A stretch of 64,000 nucleotides of DNA, taken from Streptomyces sp. NBC_00433. Its GTDB lineage: Bacteria; Actinomycetota; Actinomycetes; Streptomycetales; Streptomycetaceae. The notes under the pieces were generated by a model. It made no database searches. It had not been told where the DNA came from and saw only the letters and a list, made by a program, of their open reading frames with translations. Shown piece after piece: positions 6,774 through 15,125 of the stretch; position 1 is the first letter of the stretch; every line of letters starts with the position of its first letter. Where the stretch lies: positions 7,732,001 through 7,796,000 of the forward strand of contig CP107926.1 of assembly GCA_036015235.1 (NCBI GenBank). The letters run 5' to 3'. The position numbers and the translations under genes are program-made.

Positions 6774-7643
6774 ATGGCCCGCCTGCGGATCCTCGAACTC
6801 CCCGAAGGGGCCAGCGACGAACGCCCGCCGTTCGCCATCGTGATCGACGAGATCGGCGAGGGCGCCGAAGCCGACTATCTGCGCGGCGACCTCGCCGAGA
6901 CGGATGTCGCAGCCGACCGAATCGGGGCACGCTGCATCCTCGGGTTCACAGGCACCATCGATATCCCCGAGGCGGACCACCCCGTCCGCATGGTGTCCGT
7001 CGAGACGCCAGCGGACAACCCGGAGGATCCCTTCGATCCTCGCGTCCCCGAGACGATCGACACCGTTCGCGACCTACTCGGTATCGACATGACCCAAGGA
7101 CCCTCCGATATCACCGGGGTCCTCCTCACAGCGTGCGGCCAGTTGGCCAACTCTGAGGCCGCACGAGACCACCTACGGCAGGAGACGGAGAACCTGCGCG
7201 GGCGGTCTGAGGCGCTGGAGCAGCGCCTCCGCGAGGTCCAGGCCGCATACCGGGACGCCCTCGGGCTCGACAACGACGAGGCCATCGACTCCCTCGCAGC
7301 AGCCCGGGACATGCGCCGCGATCTCGCCGACGCCCGATCGTGGGCGCGGCACGGCTACGAGATCGGGCAGCGTCACTGCGGATGGTCGGACCACGGCGTC
7401 GCACCCGCGTGGCTCACCGGAGGCTGGCCGCCGCACATCGACTCCTGCGAACACGCAACGCGGGCAGCTGGGTACGACACCACGCTGAGTCAGGTACGGA
7501 CGCTCGCCTCAAAGCGTCTCGACGAAGACGAGTGCAGCCCGCAAGAACGGAGCGGCTACCACGACGCGATGCGCATGGTTCTCGCCCTGATGGACGACAA
7601 CTACGACGGGCGCACCGTGGAGCCCGACGGGGAGGACGAATGA
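6774..7643 (+). CDS. Hypothetical protein with central coiled coil (289 aa)
   Basis: Starts one base after the preceding stop and overlaps the next gene by four bases. The N-terminal 120 residues are mixed alpha/beta. A coiled coil runs over about 130-190 (DHLRQETENLRGRSEALEQR). The C-terminal part holds CGWSDHGVAPAW and a conserved-looking acidic end. Not recognised; the operon suggests a link with the glycan genes but nothing in the sequence shows an enzymatic role. Confidence 0.55.
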   Translation: MARLRILELPEGASDERPPFAIVIDEIGEGAEADYLRGDLAETDVAADRIGARCILGFTGTIDIPEADHPVRMVSVETPADNPEDPFDPRVPETIDTVRDLLGIDMTQGPSDITGVLLTACGQLANSEAARDHLRQETENLRGRSEALEQRLREVQAAYRDALGLDNDEAIDSLAAARDMRRDLADARSWARHGYEIGQRHCGWSDHGVAPAWLTGGWPPHIDSCEHATRAAGYDTTLSQVRTLASKRLDEDECSPQERSGYHDAMRMVLALMDDNYDGRTVEPDGEDE

Positions 7644-7906
7644 CCGCCGACCCGTCCACCTGGGACCAGGAGCGGGACAGAATCCACGACGCGGTCGCCG
7701 GCGCCGTCCACGACCTCCGCGGCGACATGCTGCTGTCCACCGTCGTCGTCGGCGTCACCGTCAACTCGGACGGCGAGAAGTTGCTGTCCTGTTGGACCAG
7801 CCCCGACCTGCGGCAATGGGAAACCATCGGCCTCCTCGAATACCTGCGCATGCACCACGCCGGGAACCTCGCCGAACGCCACCCCGGACCCGGGGACGAC
7901 GAATGA
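7640..7906 (+). CDS. Hypothetical protein (88 aa)
   Basis: ATGA overlap with both neighbours. The 88-residue acidic protein has a short beta-rich core (LLSTVVVGVTVNSDG, then LLSCWTSPD) and a His-rich acidic end. Not recognised. Its place within an unbroken chain of overlapping genes supports its reality. Confidence 0.5.
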   Translation: MTADPSTWDQERDRIHDAVAGAVHDLRGDMLLSTVVVGVTVNSDGEKLLSCWTSPDLRQWETIGLLEYLRMHHAGNLAERHPGPGDDE

Positions 7907-8148
7907 ACGCGCGCCACCTCGTGATCAGCATCCGCAGGACCGATCGCCGACTCCCAAGGATCTCCTGCTGGATTGAACGGCACGGAGGCCTCGAAGTCGC
8001 CCTCGAACGAGTGCAGGCGCTGATCACAGACATCGAGGCCGACGCCACTCAGGTCCCCGAGACCGAGGGCCGCAACCTGCTGATCATCTCCCAGCGCCTC
8101 CGGGAGATCGTTACCGAGCCTGCCGACCAGGAAGGGCGGCCCGCATGA
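7903..8148 (+). CDS. Hypothetical protein (81 aa)
   Basis: ATGA overlap with the preceding gene and ATGA with the glycosyltransferase gene that follows. The protein is helical, with regularly spaced hydrophobic residues (LEVALERVQALITDIEADAT). Not recognised. Confidence 0.5.
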   Translation: MNARHLVISIRRTDRRLPRISCWIERHGGLEVALERVQALITDIEADATQVPETEGRNLLIISQRLREIVTEPADQEGRPA

Positions 8149-9155
8149 GTGCCGTGACGCCCGAACCCGTCCTCGACCTCTATGGGGTTCTCGCCGACCG
8201 ATCCGGCTGCGGACAGATCCGCATCATGACCCCCCTCACCGCACTCCGTGACCACGGCTACCGGGCCGGCTGGGCAGACGGAATCCTCAAAGAAGGCCCG
8301 CTCCCCGCGAAGGCGTTCATCGGGCAGCGCATGTGCCAGCCCGCCATCAGTGCACGGTGGCAGCAGCTCGCCCGCAGCAGCAACCGGCCGAAGCTCGTCT
8401 TCGAGACGGACGACGACCTGTTCAACATCGACTGGAAGAGCCCCAGTGCCCACAAGTGGTTTAGTCAGGCCGACGTGCAGGCGAACCTGCGGGCCAACAT
8501 CGCCGCCTCTGACGCCGTGACCGTCTCGACCGAGCCCCTCGCGGAATCCCTCCGCGACCTCAACCCGAACATCCACATCATCCCGAATTACCTGCCCGCG
8601 TGGCTGCTCGACCACCAGCGCCCCCGACGTGACGGGAAGATCGTCCTCGGCTGGGGCGGCAGCTTCACCCACGGCGCCGACTGGGACGAATGCGGCCAGC
8701 AGATCCGCCGCTTCCTCGAACGAGCACCCAGCAACGTCGAATTCCACGGCATCGGCAACGACTACGCGCGGGAGCAGAAGTTCCCTGCCGACCGGTGCCG
8801 CTTCACCCCATGGGTGGCCGATGTCCCCACGTTCTGGCGGACGATCGACTACGACATCGCCGTGATCCCGCTGATCCCGAGCGTCTTCAATCGCTCCAAG
8901 TCGCACGTGAAGTTCCTGGAGTGTGCCCTCCTCGGGATCCCCACCGTCGCCTCCGATGTCGGCCCCTACGCCGCGGCGATTGAGCACGGCAAGACCGGGT
9001 TCCTGGTTCGCCGGCCGCACGAGTGGGCCCGCTATCTACGGGACCTGGTCAACGACCGGGCCATGCGGGAAGAGATCGGCGCCAACGCCAAGGAGTGGGC
9101 GCGCGGCCACACGATCGAAGGCAACATCGACGCCTGGAAGAAGGCCCTCCTATGA
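8145..9155 (+). CDS. Glycosyltransferase, GT-B fold, GT4-like
   Basis: 336 residues. The N-terminal lobe (1-150) carries an acceptor-side region with FETDDDLFNI. The C-terminal lobe has LGWGGSFTHGADW (start of the second Rossmann-like domain), FHGIGNDYAR, and KFLECALLGIPTVASDVGPY near 265-285. The last is the GT4-type motif region contacting the nucleotide-sugar phosphates, with an E-x7-E-like spacing. Such enzymes add a sugar from a nucleotide donor to an acceptor glycan, protein or lipid; no acceptor can be inferred. ATGA overlaps join it to both neighbours, so it is made together with the RmlB/RmlA-like enzymes. Confidence 0.8.
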   Translation: MSAVTPEPVLDLYGVLADRSGCGQIRIMTPLTALRDHGYRAGWADGILKEGPLPAKAFIGQRMCQPAISARWQQLARSSNRPKLVFETDDDLFNIDWKSPSAHKWFSQADVQANLRANIAASDAVTVSTEPLAESLRDLNPNIHIIPNYLPAWLLDHQRPRRDGKIVLGWGGSFTHGADWDECGQQIRRFLERAPSNVEFHGIGNDYAREQKFPADRCRFTPWVADVPTFWRTIDYDIAVIPLIPSVFNRSKSHVKFLECALLGIPTVASDVGPYAAAIEHGKTGFLVRRPHEWARYLRDLVNDRAMREEIGANAKEWARGHTIEGNIDAWKKALL

Positions 9156-10168
9156 CCCGCCTGTTCCTCACCGGGGCCTCCGGGTTCGTCGGTGCCCACG
9201 TCCTACGCCGCATCCTCGAAGACACCGACTGGTCCGTGGCCTGCCCCGTGTCGCTACGACACCACGGCAACACCGACCGCATCACCCCGCTCCTCGCGAA
9301 CCCAGAGTGGGCGGGCCGGGTCGACGTGTTCCTGTGCGACCTGGCCTGCGGCATCCCCGACACCCTCGCCGACCGCATCGGCCCCGTCGACTACATCCTC
9401 AACCTCGCCTCCAACAGCGGCGTCGAGGAGTCCATCGCCGACCCCAGCGGGTTCGTCCGCAACAACATCGAGGTCATGGGCAACGTCCTGGACTTCGCCC
9501 GCAAGGTGCAGCCGCGCGTGATGCTGCAGATGGGCACCGATGAGGAGTACGGTCCGGCGCCCGTCGGGTATGCGCACCGGGAGTGGGACCCGATCCTCCC
9601 TTCCAACCCGTATGCAGCCAGCAAGGCGGCGCAGTCGGCACTGGCCACGTCGGCGTGGCGCACGTTCGGCCTGCCGGTGATCCTCACCCGGACTATGAAC
9701 CTGATCGGCCCGGGGCAGTCCGGGGAGAAACTGGTCCCCACGGTGATCCGGAAGGTGCTGGCCGGCGACACCGTGCCCATCTACGCGTCCCCCGATGGGG
9801 TTCCGGGGCAGCGGCATTGGATCGACGCCCGCGAGTTCGGGGACGCCTGGCTGCATCTCCTCCGGGAGGCCACCCCGCAGGTGTACCCGGAGCACGACCG
9901 GCCGTCACTGTGGCACATCGTTGGAGTCGAACGGTCCAACCTGGAGTTGGCGCAGACCATCGCCGACCTGATCGGGAAGCCCCTCCACTACAAGCTGGTG
10001 TCGTTCCACGCGGCTCGACCGGGTCACGACCTTCGCTACGCGCTCGACGGGTCCAAGCTGGCCGGCGCCGGGTGGAAGCCCCAACGGTCCCTGCGGGAAA
10101 CCCTCGCCGACACGGTCGCCTGGTACCTGGACAACCCCGCCTGGTTGACCACGGGGGTGACGGCATGA
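9152..10168 (+). CDS. NAD-dependent nucleotide-sugar 4,6-dehydratase (RmlB-like)
   Basis: 338 residues of the extended short-chain dehydrogenase family. The NAD-binding TGASGFVG is at 7-14. The dehydratase triad Thr129-Asp130-Glu131 lies in MGTDEEYGP, and Tyr154/Lys158 in NPYAASK. This set is the hallmark of dTDP-glucose (or GDP-mannose) 4,6-dehydratases, which make the 4-keto-6-deoxy intermediate of deoxysugar pathways. The nucleotide is not determined by sequence, but the RmlA-like gene that overlaps its end by four bases suggests NDP-glucose. Substrate assignment is inference. Confidence 0.8.
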   Translation: MTRLFLTGASGFVGAHVLRRILEDTDWSVACPVSLRHHGNTDRITPLLANPEWAGRVDVFLCDLACGIPDTLADRIGPVDYILNLASNSGVEESIADPSGFVRNNIEVMGNVLDFARKVQPRVMLQMGTDEEYGPAPVGYAHREWDPILPSNPYAASKAAQSALATSAWRTFGLPVILTRTMNLIGPGQSGEKLVPTVIRKVLAGDTVPIYASPDGVPGQRHWIDAREFGDAWLHLLREATPQVYPEHDRPSLWHIVGVERSNLELAQTIADLIGKPLHYKLVSFHAARPGHDLRYALDGSKLAGAGWKPQRSLRETLADTVAWYLDNPAWLTTGVTA

Positions 10169-10830
10169 GGGGCGTCATCCTCGCCGGCGGGCGCGGCACC
10201 CGGCTGGGTGACGCCACGCGGGTGGTGAACAAGCACCTTCTGCCCGTGTACGACCAGCCGATGGTCTACAGGCCGATTGCGACGCTGCGCGCCATGGGCT
10301 GCGACGACATCCTCATCGTCACCGGCGGGGAGAACGTCGGCGGGTTCGCCGAACTGTTGGGGTCGGGGTTCACGTACCGGGTGCAGGACCGGCCGGACGG
10401 CATCGCAGGGGCGCTGGCCTGCGCGGAGGGCTACGTCGACGGGCTGTTCCCGGTGATCCTCGGGGACAACTACATCGCGGGGCCGCCGCCCATGCCCGAG
10501 GGTCCGACCCTGTTCACGGCCCGCTGCGAGCACCCGGAGGCATTCGGGGTGTACGACCCCACGGCGCATCGGGTGGTGGAGAAGCCTGCGGTGCCCCCGT
10601 CGGACCAGGCGGTGATCGGCCTGTACGTGTACGACACCCGGGTCTTCGACGTGATCCGCAGCCTCGTCCCGTCCGAACGGGGCGAACTGGAGATCACCGA
10701 TGTCAACAACTGGTACTTGGACAACGTCGGGATGACCGTGCAACCGCTGCCCGGCCGGTGGCTGGACATGGGCACCCCCGACGCTCTCCTGGATGCCGCG
10801 CTCTACGCCAAGGAGAACCACGCATGCTGA
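10165..10830 (+). CDS. Nucleotidyltransferase, RmlA-like (short form)
   Basis: 221 residues. The nucleotide-binding signature LAGGRGTRL (6-14) is followed by Lys23 in NKHLLPVYDQPMVY, VILGDNYI (metal-binding Asp), and VVEKPAVPP. These correspond in order to the motifs of glucose-1-phosphate thymidylyltransferase, which makes dTDP-glucose. At 221 residues it is about 70 shorter than typical RmlA (about 290), so the C-terminal regulatory helices are missing, as in some short enzymes. ATG overlaps the dehydratase stop. Confidence 0.8.
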   Translation: MRGVILAGGRGTRLGDATRVVNKHLLPVYDQPMVYRPIATLRAMGCDDILIVTGGENVGGFAELLGSGFTYRVQDRPDGIAGALACAEGYVDGLFPVILGDNYIAGPPPMPEGPTLFTARCEHPEAFGVYDPTAHRVVEKPAVPPSDQAVIGLYVYDTRVFDVIRSLVPSERGELEITDVNNWYLDNVGMTVQPLPGRWLDMGTPDALLDAALYAKENHAC

Positions 10831-11588
10831 CTGTCCTTGTGCCGACCCGTGGCCGGCCCGACAACCTGGCCGCCCTGTGGCAGGTGTTCACGGAGACGTG
10901 CGTCGGCGACACGATGCTCCTTGCCTGCGCGGATGAGGATGACCCGCAGCTTCCGGTGTACCGGAAGGTCTACGAGGCTGCCGAGCGTAAGCGGCTGGAC
11001 GACGAGGTCGAGGACGTCGACCTGCTGACCGCCAGGCCGTCGCGGAGGTTCCTCAAGCGAGGCCCGCGCCTCGGTCTGGTTGTAGGCCCGCGCCTCCGGC
11101 TCGGGGGCACCCTCAACGCGGTGGCGCCGGTCTTCGCCCGGCAGTCCGAGTTCCTGGCGTTCATGGGCGACGACCATCGGCCGCGGACCTACGCCTGGGA
11201 TGCCGCCTACCGTGAGGCACTGGCCGCACTGGGTACGGGCCTGGTGTACGGCAACGACCTGATCCAGGGTGCGAACCTGCCGACACAGGTGGCGATGACC
11301 TCGGACATCGTGCTGGCCACCGGGCACATGGTGCCGCCGGGCGCGGTTCATCTATTCCTGGACAATGCGTGGCTGGCTCTCGGTCGGGCGTTGGACGCAA
11401 TTACGTACCTGCCGGATGTGGTGGTCGAGCACGTCCACCCGATCGCGGGCAAGGCTGCCTGGGATGCGGGCTACGCGGAGTGCAACACCGACGCCCTCAT
11501 GGACGCCGACCGTCAGGTGTTCGAGCGCTGGCAGGCGGAGACGCTGCCCACCTGGGTCCGGCAGATCAAGGAGTACCGCCGTGGCTGA
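10824..11588 (+). CDS. Glycosyltransferase-like protein, GT-A fold
   Basis: 254 residues. The N-terminus (LTVLVPTRGRPDNLAALW, 2-19) is the usual opening of GT2-type nucleotide-sugar transferases. FLAFMGDDHRP (110-120) supplies the acidic metal/donor motif. The C-terminal half has VVVEHVHPIAGKA, resembling the acceptor-side segment of phage and bacterial GT2-like enzymes. Overlaps the preceding gene by seven bases. It may use the sugar made by the two enzymes upstream; acceptor unknown. Confidence 0.7.
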   Translation: MLTVLVPTRGRPDNLAALWQVFTETCVGDTMLLACADEDDPQLPVYRKVYEAAERKRLDDEVEDVDLLTARPSRRFLKRGPRLGLVVGPRLRLGGTLNAVAPVFARQSEFLAFMGDDHRPRTYAWDAAYREALAALGTGLVYGNDLIQGANLPTQVAMTSDIVLATGHMVPPGAVHLFLDNAWLALGRALDAITYLPDVVVEHVHPIAGKAAWDAGYAECNTDALMDADRQVFERWQAETLPTWVRQIKEYRRG

Positions 11589-11808
11589 CACCGACGATGA
11601 AGTTCAGGACTGTCGTTCGGAAGAGGGTCAGACGACCGGCCTGATCGACTCTCTCCTATTCATCTCCCGGGAGGTCGCGACAAGGGACCTGAGCCCGGAG
11701 AGGGTGCAGGCCGCACTGGAGGATCTGTTGGAAGATCCCGCCTTTCAAAAGGTCCTAGATGCGCACCCTCGTGGGGCGACGACCGCATCGGGGGCTGATC
11801 GTGGCTGA
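11581..11808 (+). CDS. Small acidic hypothetical protein (75 aa)
   Basis: GTG start eight bases inside the previous gene. The peptide is acidic and helical (LSPERVQAALEDLLEDPAFQ). Both this gene and the next begin with GTG GCT GA, each overlapping the upstream gene by eight bases. Function unknown. Confidence 0.5.
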   Translation: MADTDDEVQDCRSEEGQTTGLIDSLLFISREVATRDLSPERVQAALEDLLEDPAFQKVLDAHPRGATTASGADRG

Positions 11809-12547
11809 GCATCGTTTCTTCCCGGAAGGCACCGTCCCGCACGTGTCCACTCCGGAGTTCCACGCCCACCGGGAGCGCGCCCCGCACCTGGAGCAGGAGG
11901 TGCACCAAGGGCGTCTCCACAAAGCGTTCGAGTTCGTGATCCAGGCAGCCCAGGAGCAGGCGGCCCGCATCGACCGTGACCCGACGTCTCTGTCCGATCG
12001 GGACGTCACCCTGTCCGACCTCGGCTGCGGCGACGGCGGGCTGCTGTCCCTGCTGCGCGGGGTGGTCGGGCTCGACTCGTGGGGCTACGACTTCCAGCCC
12101 AGCAACGCGGCCGGCTGGGCTGAGCGGGGCGTTGAGGCGCAGGAGACGGACGTCTTCGGCATGTACAGAGACCTGCTCAACATCGGCGACATCAGCGTCA
12201 CGACGGAGGTTCTGGAGCATCTCGCGATGCCACACCAGGTTGTTCGCTGGATCGGCACCCGCTCCCGCTACCTGGTCGCGTCGTCCCCGTGGAACGAGAC
12301 CCCGGAGTCCCACGACGAGTGCCACGCATGGGGCTGGGATCAGGACGGGTATCGGGCGCTGATCGAGCAGGGCGGGTTCACCGTGGTCCGACACGAGACC
12401 GTCGGGCAGTTCCAGGTCGTACTCGGGGAGCGGCTCCACGACGAGCTTCCCGCCGTCCTGTCTCCCGCCCGCCGCATCACTGACCCGGATGAGGCTGAGG
12501 CGTTGGGCCTGACCGCCGATGCCAAGCGCATGAGGAGGCGTTCGTGA
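11801..12547 (+). CDS. SAM-dependent methyltransferase
   Basis: 248 residues with GTG chosen as start because it overlaps the preceding stop by eight bases like its neighbour; an in-frame ATG at 11759 would add 14 residues. The SAM-binding motif I is LSDLGCGDGGLL (about 71-82); motif II-like acidic residues follow in GYDFQ, and VTTEVLEHL is the typical post-motif. A C-terminal segment follows EQGGFTVVRHETVGQF. It fits class I methyltransferases that decorate sugars in NDP-deoxysugar clusters. The exact acceptor is unknown. Confidence 0.75.
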   Translation: MAEHRFFPEGTVPHVSTPEFHAHRERAPHLEQEVHQGRLHKAFEFVIQAAQEQAARIDRDPTSLSDRDVTLSDLGCGDGGLLSLLRGVVGLDSWGYDFQPSNAAGWAERGVEAQETDVFGMYRDLLNIGDISVTTEVLEHLAMPHQVVRWIGTRSRYLVASSPWNETPESHDECHAWGWDQDGYRALIEQGGFTVVRHETVGQFQVVLGERLHDELPAVLSPARRITDPDEAEALGLTADAKRMRRRS

Positions 12548-13431
12548 GAGTCCTCCTGACCGGCGCGTCCGGGTTCGTTGGCAGACGCCTGCATTGCGCC
12601 CTCGAAGACCGCGACTACGCCATCACGGCCATCGACCTCCAGCCGTTCAGCGGCGTGGAAGTTCAGGACGCCCTCGACTTCTTCCGCATCGACGACACTC
12701 GGTACGACCTGGCGATCCACTGTGCCGCGATCGTCGGCGGCCGGGCCAGCATCGACGGATCCCCGCTCGGTGTGGGCACGAATCTGGCGCTCGACTCCTG
12801 GTACATGCGGTGGCTGGTCCGCTCGGGCACCCCGCGCGCTGTGTACTTCTCGTCGTCGGCGGCGTATCCGGTGGAGCTCCAGCAGCCTGGGCCGATCCGC
12901 CGGCTGCGCGAGGCGGACATCGACCTGGATAACCCGCGTCCGGCAGACGCCACCTACGGTCTCGCGAAGCTGACCGGGGAGAACCTGGCCCGGTACGCGG
13001 AGGCGGAGGGCTGCCGCATCCTGATCCCCCGCCCGTTCTCCGGGTACGGCGCCGACCAGGACGACTGCTACCCGTTCCCTGCGTTCATCGGCAGGGCGGC
13101 CCGGTGGGAGGACGCCTTCCATATCTGGGGAGACGGGTCTTCCACTCGGGACTGGATTCACATCGACGACCTGGTTGGCGCCACCCTGGCCGGGCTGGAC
13201 CAAGGCGTGAGCGGGGCGGTCAACTTCGGCTGGGGGCGAGCGACGTCCTTCGATGATCTGGCGACGGCGGTGACCACGGCCGCCGGATACAAGCCGTTCT
13301 TCCAGCACGTGAAGGATGCCCCGCAGGGCGTCCACCACCGGGTGTGCGACCCGACGCGGATGCTCTCCTTCTACCAGCCCCGCGTGAGCCTCGAAGAGGG
13401 CATTCAGCGGGCACTCAAGGCGGCGTCGTGA
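12544..13431 (+). CDS. NAD(P)-dependent nucleotide-sugar epimerase/reductase
   Basis: 295 residues, GTG start overlapping the methyltransferase stop. TGASGFVG (6-13) binds NAD(P). SSSAAYP (103-109) and Tyr138-x-x-x-Lys142 (YGLAK) form the catalytic Ser/Tyr/Lys of extended SDR enzymes. IWGDGSSTRDWIHIDDL, toward the C-terminus, is characteristic of nucleotide-sugar epimerases such as GDP-fucose synthase-like enzymes. It would act after the 4,6-dehydratase, epimerising and/or reducing the 4-keto sugar. Substrate is inferred from context. Confidence 0.75.
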   Translation: MRVLLTGASGFVGRRLHCALEDRDYAITAIDLQPFSGVEVQDALDFFRIDDTRYDLAIHCAAIVGGRASIDGSPLGVGTNLALDSWYMRWLVRSGTPRAVYFSSSAAYPVELQQPGPIRRLREADIDLDNPRPADATYGLAKLTGENLARYAEAEGCRILIPRPFSGYGADQDDCYPFPAFIGRAARWEDAFHIWGDGSSTRDWIHIDDLVGATLAGLDQGVSGAVNFGWGRATSFDDLATAVTTAAGYKPFFQHVKDAPQGVHHRVCDPTRMLSFYQPRVSLEEGIQRALKAAS

Positions 13432-13619
13432 CCGGCCCGGAGCACCTACTGGAGGGCAAGCGGCTGCTGGCCAAAGCAGCGGTGGTCGGTGAGGCAACCC
13501 CGGCAGGGCAGGCCGTCGCCACGGCGGCGACCGGGCACCTCCTCGCCGCGCTCACCACGGCGTTCGCCGCCGCACACCTCCCCGACCGGACCAGTTGGCA
13601 GAAGGCAGGAGACGCATGA
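13428..13619 (+). CDS. Small hypothetical protein (63 aa)
   Basis: GTGA overlap with the epimerase stop and ATGA with the next gene. Alanine-rich and helical, without recognised motif. Confidence 0.5.
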   Translation: MTGPEHLLEGKRLLAKAAVVGEATPAGQAVATAATGHLLAALTTAFAAAHLPDRTSWQKAGDA

Positions 13620-13999
13620 GCCAGGACATCGTGGACTTCCTCCGCGCTCGGTACGCCGAAACGAGGCGCCGCGAGATGGCAAAGATCAGCATCCGCATGG
13701 ACGGCGTCCCCCGGAACGAGATCGTCAGCGGTGACGGCGAGGGCGCCTACGTCCTCCTCGGCGAAGGAAACAGTCCCCACCGCCCGCGAGTGAGCCTCGC
13801 CGACTTCAACGAGCGATGGGGCGAATCCGCCGCCGACCCCTTCGTTCTCGCCGACCTCGACGCGAAGGAACAGATCCTCCGGGAGCTGCCGGGCCTTGAG
13901 TGGCACGAGCCGTGCGCGTCGCTGGCGTGGCTCGTCCTCGCCCTCCTAGCCCAGCCCTACGTTGCCCACCCGGACTACCGCGAGGAGTGGAGGCCATGA
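13616..13999 (+). CDS. DUF6221-like protein (127 aa)
   Basis: The opening DIVDFLRARYAETRRRE and the later VLADLDAKEQILREL match the pattern of the DUF6221 family. These are small Streptomyces and actinophage proteins that begin with a helix of the type LVxFLxARLDE and include VLADIxAKRxI. Function of the family is unknown. Overlaps both neighbours by four bases. Confidence 0.6.
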   Translation: MSQDIVDFLRARYAETRRREMAKISIRMDGVPRNEIVSGDGEGAYVLLGEGNSPHRPRVSLADFNERWGESAADPFVLADLDAKEQILRELPGLEWHEPCASLAWLVLALLAQPYVAHPDYREEWRP

Positions 14000-14124
14000 C
14001 CATGCTCTCGCGACTCCTCTACCGCCTTCGCGTCCATCACCGCTCGGACCGGGCCAGGCTTCGGCATCCCGTGTGCAGGTGCGGGCGCCGTCACCCTGGC
14101 CCGCGCCCACGGCGCCGTGCCTGA
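13996..14124 (+). CDS. Small basic peptide with CRC motif (42 aa)
   Basis: ATGA overlap with the preceding gene; its stop lies inside the next gene's start. Extremely Arg-rich (RLRVHHRSDRARLRHPVCRC, then GRRHPGPRPRRRA). The overlaps support translation, but a peptide this short could be a by-product of the coding frames around it. Confidence 0.35.
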   Translation: MTMLSRLLYRLRVHHRSDRARLRHPVCRCGRRHPGPRPRRRA

Positions 14125-14281
14125 CTCCCCGCCGCGTTGCCCGTGCGGTCACCCGATCGGCGATGACTACTTGTGCATCGGCGGCTGGGTGTACGGGCCA
14201 TGCAGGCACGAGGCGTGCGGCGGGGTATGCGAGACGTTCGGTCAGTGCGCGGGCAAGTGCACCTGCAAGGAGGATCGATGA
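14117..14281 (+). CDS. Cysteine-rich miniprotein (54 aa, nine Cys)
   Basis: GTG start at 14117 overlaps the preceding gene by eight bases, and its TGA overlaps the glycosyltransferase ATG. Nine cysteines in 54 residues (CPCGH, YLC, CRHEACGGVCE, CAGKCTC) make it a strong zinc-cluster or disulfide-rich candidate. An AAGGAG for the next gene lies inside its 3' end. Function unknown. Confidence 0.5.
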   Translation: MPDSPPRCPCGHPIGDDYLCIGGWVYGPCRHEACGGVCETFGQCAGKCTCKEDR

Positions 14282-14916
14282 ACAGCCCCTTGGAGATCAC
14301 CGTTGTGATCCCCGCCCACCCGGCCCGGGTGGCGAACGGGATGCTGGAGCGGGCCGTGCAGTCGGTAAAGAACCAGCTTCTCCCGGCCACGGACATCAGC
14401 GTCGCCGTCGACGAGACCGGTCAGGGTGCGGCGGCCACGCGGCAGCGCGCCCTCGCCGCCGTCCAGACGGAGTGGGTGGCGTTCCTCGACAGCGACGACT
14501 GGTTCTACCCAGAGCACCTGCGGGTGCTGGCCGCCGGGGCGCGCACCTACAGGGCGGACTACCTGTTCAGCTACTACTGGGTGCACTTCAACGACGGCCG
14601 CCGCTGGGACGCCAACGACCCCCTCGGGCACTTCGGGAAGCCGTTCTCCAATGCCGCCCCCCACCAGACGACCATCACCACCCTCGTCCGCACCGACCTC
14701 GCCAAGCAGGTCGGGTTCCACGAGCCCCCGCCGGACAGTGTCGTCGGCGGCCACCGCGGCGGCGAGGACTGGCACTTCACCGTCGGCTGCGCGGAGGCCG
14801 GCGCACGCATCGTCCACGTGCCCCGCCGCACCTGGGCCTGGGTCCATCACGGCGCCAACAGCAGCGGCATCCCCGGCCGGGGAGACGCCGCACTACCCCA
14901 AGGAGTCGCCCCGTGA
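14278..14916 (+). CDS. Glycosyltransferase family 2
   Basis: 212 residues. ITVVIPAHPARVANGM (7-22) opens the GT-A fold; FLDSDDWFYPEH (69-80) carries the D-x-D donor/metal site; a GGEDWHF segment near 160 corresponds to the catalytic ED motif. This is the third glycosyltransferase of the operon. AAGGAG precedes its ATG, which overlaps the miniprotein stop. Acceptor unknown. Confidence 0.8.
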   Translation: MNSPLEITVVIPAHPARVANGMLERAVQSVKNQLLPATDISVAVDETGQGAAATRQRALAAVQTEWVAFLDSDDWFYPEHLRVLAAGARTYRADYLFSYYWVHFNDGRRWDANDPLGHFGKPFSNAAPHQTTITTLVRTDLAKQVGFHEPPPDSVVGGHRGGEDWHFTVGCAEAGARIVHVPRRTWAWVHHGANSSGIPGRGDAALPQGVAP

Positions 14917-15125
14917 CCGCTCTGCCGACCGCCCCAGCCGCCGGTTCCGCGCCCACCGTCGATCCGATGCGGGCAGTCGCCGCCTACCAGCAGAAAGTCG
15001 GCGACCTCACCAACGAGGTGGTCATGCGGGACGCGTACATCGCCGAACTCGCCGAGACCATCACTGCCCTGACCGCAGAGATCAGGGATCTCCGCGGTCA
15101 GCTCGGCCTCCCAACCGAGGGCTAG
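14913..15125 (+). CDS. Small coiled-coil protein (70 aa)
   Basis: GTGA overlap with the glycosyltransferase stop. Residues 20-65 form a heptad pattern (VMRDAYIAELAETITALTAE). Its last four bases overlap the end of the convergent tail-fibre gene, so the cargo operon abuts the structural region directly. Confidence 0.5.
   Translation: MTALPTAPAAGSAPTVDPMRAVAAYQQKVGDLTNEVVMRDAYIAELAETITALTAEIRDLRGQLGLPTEG

Noticed and set aside
8049..9020. 323-codon leftward reading frame opposite the first glycosyltransferase
   Set aside because: No motif, shadow composition, and it opposes a gene with clear GT-B motifs and tight operon overlaps.
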